Shown in pieces: positions 62,803 through 64,000 of a DNA stretch of 64,000 nt. Every line of letters begins with the position of its first letter. Positions within the stretch are counted from its first letter, which is position 1. Source of the DNA: Trebonia sp963737285 (lineage in GTDB: Bacteria; Actinomycetota; Actinomycetes; Streptosporangiales; Streptosporangiaceae). A model generated the notes under the pieces. The model did no database searches. It was given only the letters and a program-made list of their open reading frames with translations, and had not been told where the DNA came from. Made by a program: the position numbers and the translations under genes. The stretch is from the NCBI GenBank assembly GCA_963737285.1, contig CAVTRT010000003.1, positions 186,001 through 250,000 of the forward strand, read 5' to 3'.

Positions 62803-62989
62803 AGCTGCGCCACTACCGGCGCAGCTCGCTGGCGCCCGTGCGCCGATACCGTCATGGCTCGCTGGCGGCGGTGCGCCGATACCGTCATGGCTCGCTGGCG
62901 GCGGTGCGCCGATACCGTCATGGCTCGCTGGCGGCGGTGCGCCGATACCGTCATGGCTCGCTGGCGGCGGTGGGTCAGTTCACGCGCTG
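62725..62989. repeat. 33-bp tandem repeat array, about seven copies
   Basis: Units begin GCTCGCTGGCG at 62791, 62824, 62857, 62890, 62923 and 62956 (spacing exactly 33 bp), with more degenerate copies before 62791. The central ones are identical, ending CGCCGATACCGTCATG. The core GGCTCGCTGGCG plus GGTGCG matches the 33-bp unit at 13213. The last copy reaches the stop of the cation transporter gene. Confidence 0.9.
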
Positions 62990-64000
62990 CCCGGCGGGGC
63001 GGCCCGGTAGCTCGGGCCGTGCGGGTCGTCGCAGTGCGTGCCGGTGGGTTCCGGGTCGCAGTGCGTGCCGGCGGGTTCCGGGAGGATGGCCCGCAACTCG
63101 GCCGTGGGCACATGATCGACTTGAAGGGTCGCATGGGTGATGCCACGCCTGGCTAGCAACTGCTCAAGGTCAGCCCGGACGCGATGGCAGTCCTGGCCCC
63201 TGGCGACGAGCACATGCGCGGACGCGGCGGGCATGCCGTTGGTGATCTCCCAGACGTGCAGGTCATGCACCTCCGCGACGCAGGGCTGGGCGGCCATCGC
63301 GCGGCCGAGTTCGGCGAGGTCCAGGCCCACAGGCGCGGCCTCAAGGAAGATCCGCCCGGACGCTCGGATCAGGCCCCAGCCCGCGTACAGCATCAGCCCG
63401 ACCACGACCAACGTCGCGATCGGGTCGGCCCGGCTGAACCCGGTGGCGAGCACGACGACGGCCGCCACCGCCGTCGCGATGAACGCCCACAGGTCGGTGA
63501 GGACATGCGCGAACGCGCCCTCGACGTTCAGGCTCCGGCGCCGCCCGCCGACAGCCCCGTGGTCGTGCTGGTCTTCATGGTCTTGGCCGTGGGCGTGGGG
63601 CTGAGTTGAGCCTTGGGACGGGCGGGCGGCACGGGATATCAAGGCGGCGGCGGCCAGGTTCACGAGCACCCCGGCGAGGGCGATGGCGAGCATCAGCCCG
63701 CCGGCGACCGGACGCGGCGTGATGAGCCGAACAATGGCCTCATAGCCAAGCCAGAGGGCCAGCAGGACGAGCGTGATTCCATTGGCCTGCGCCGACAGGA
63801 TCTCCGTCCGGCGCAGGCCCCAGGTGTACTCGCCATAAGCCGGGCGGGCCGCGACCTTCATCGTGATCAGTGCCAGCCCGATCGACGCGGCGTCGGTCAG
63901 CATGTGCGCGGCATCGGACAGCAGCGCCAGCGAGTGACCGGCTACCCCGGCGATGACCTCGCCGCACATGAACGCGAGGATCAGCACGCCGGCGGCCGCG
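62980..64000 (-). CDS. Cation diffusion facilitator transporter, 5' end outside the window
   Basis: A CDF-family metal/proton antiporter of the ZitB/CzcD type. The visible part starts in TM1/TM2: HSLALLSDAAHMLTDAASIGL carries the zinc-site HxxxD/DxxxD pattern, and A-F-A-HVLTDLWAFIATAVAAV carries the second one. Between them is a His-rich loop H-A-H-G-Q-D-H-E-D-Q-H-D-H-G. The C-terminal ferredoxin-like domain ends in a duplicated E-P-x-G-T-H-C-D. It would export Zn2+, Co2+ or Cd2+. The frame stays open to the window edge, so the first residues are missing. Confidence 0.9.
   Translation of the reverse strand, partial: AAAGVLILAFMCGEVIAGVAGHSLALLSDAAHMLTDAASIGLALITMKVAARPAYGEYTWGLRRTEILSAQANGITLVLLALWLGYEAIVRLITPRPVAGGLMLAIALAGVLVNLAAAALISRAARPSQGSTQPHAHGQDHEDQHDHGAVGGRRRSLNVEGAFAHVLTDLWAFIATAVAAVVVLATGFSRADPIATLVVVGLMLYAGWGLIRASGRIFLEAAPVGLDLAELGRAMAAQPCVAEVHDLHVWEITNGMPAASAHVLVARGQDCHRVRADLEQLLARRGITHATLQVDHVPTAELRAILPEPAGTHCDPEPTGTHCDDPHGPSYRAAPPGSA

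Noticed and set aside
62725..62989. CRISPR array or repeat protein gene
   Set aside because: The 33-bp units have no spacers between them. The ORFs through it on both strands only reflect the repeat.

Overview
The window is high-GC DNA from an actinomycete. The supporting evidence is GTG/TTG starts, an XRE regulator of the DUF5753-partner type, a DUF397 protein, RsbW-like ATPase paralogs, a DUF574-type methyltransferase remnant, cyclophilin lipoproteins and TrcRS-like signalling genes. Streptosporangiales or a relative is my inference; no rRNA or tRNA is present to fix the taxonomy. Most genes are chromosomal housekeeping or transport genes. A few patches look decayed.

Layout. 1-2.6 kb: end of an ABC solute-binding protein, then a folate operon in which a FolD-like dehydrogenase lacks the catalytic lysine and a cyclodeaminase/cyclohydrolase-family gene sits beside it, then a VOC protein. 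2.6-7.3 kb: remains of a small acyl/glycosyl biosynthetic locus with two carrier proteins, an MGT-type glycosyltransferase, a Drr-like exporter and two separate fragments of condensation-domain proteins. 7.3-14.4 kb: frameshifted nei2, a 915-residue disordered Gly/Ser/Tyr-rich protein, a PEBP lipoprotein, GcdH-like acyl-CoA dehydrogenase and a Nudix hydrolase. 14.5-21.6 kb: transporters and two RsbW-like ATPase genes that share an almost identical upstream element. 21.7-29.3 kb: two cyclophilins, a quinone oxidoreductase, secreted proteins and pyruvate carboxylase. 29.6-36.9 kb: Dps, an ICL/PEP-mutase family enzyme, membrane proteins, and an Nramp-related transporter preceded by an M-box-like riboswitch and a short acidic leader ORF. 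37.1-47.9 kb: MFS exporters with TetR genes, HrpA helicase and an XRE regulator. 47.9-64 kb: a two-component system, CYTH protein, mannosyltransferases, FdhD-MoeA, GH13 glucosidase, MoaA and a cation diffusion facilitator.

Two features cut across the window. First, at least six long conserved genes are each interrupted by a single-base indel, mostly at short G or C runs, which suggests sequencing error or recent decay. Second, short tandem repeats (15, 18 or 33 bp) recur, several of them at the 5' ends of genes.

The best-supported unusual systems are the M-box/leader-peptide/Nramp-related unit (34.7-36.9 kb), the split folate module (0.4-2.0 kb), the paired ATPase genes with a common operator-like element, and the collapsed condensation-domain locus.
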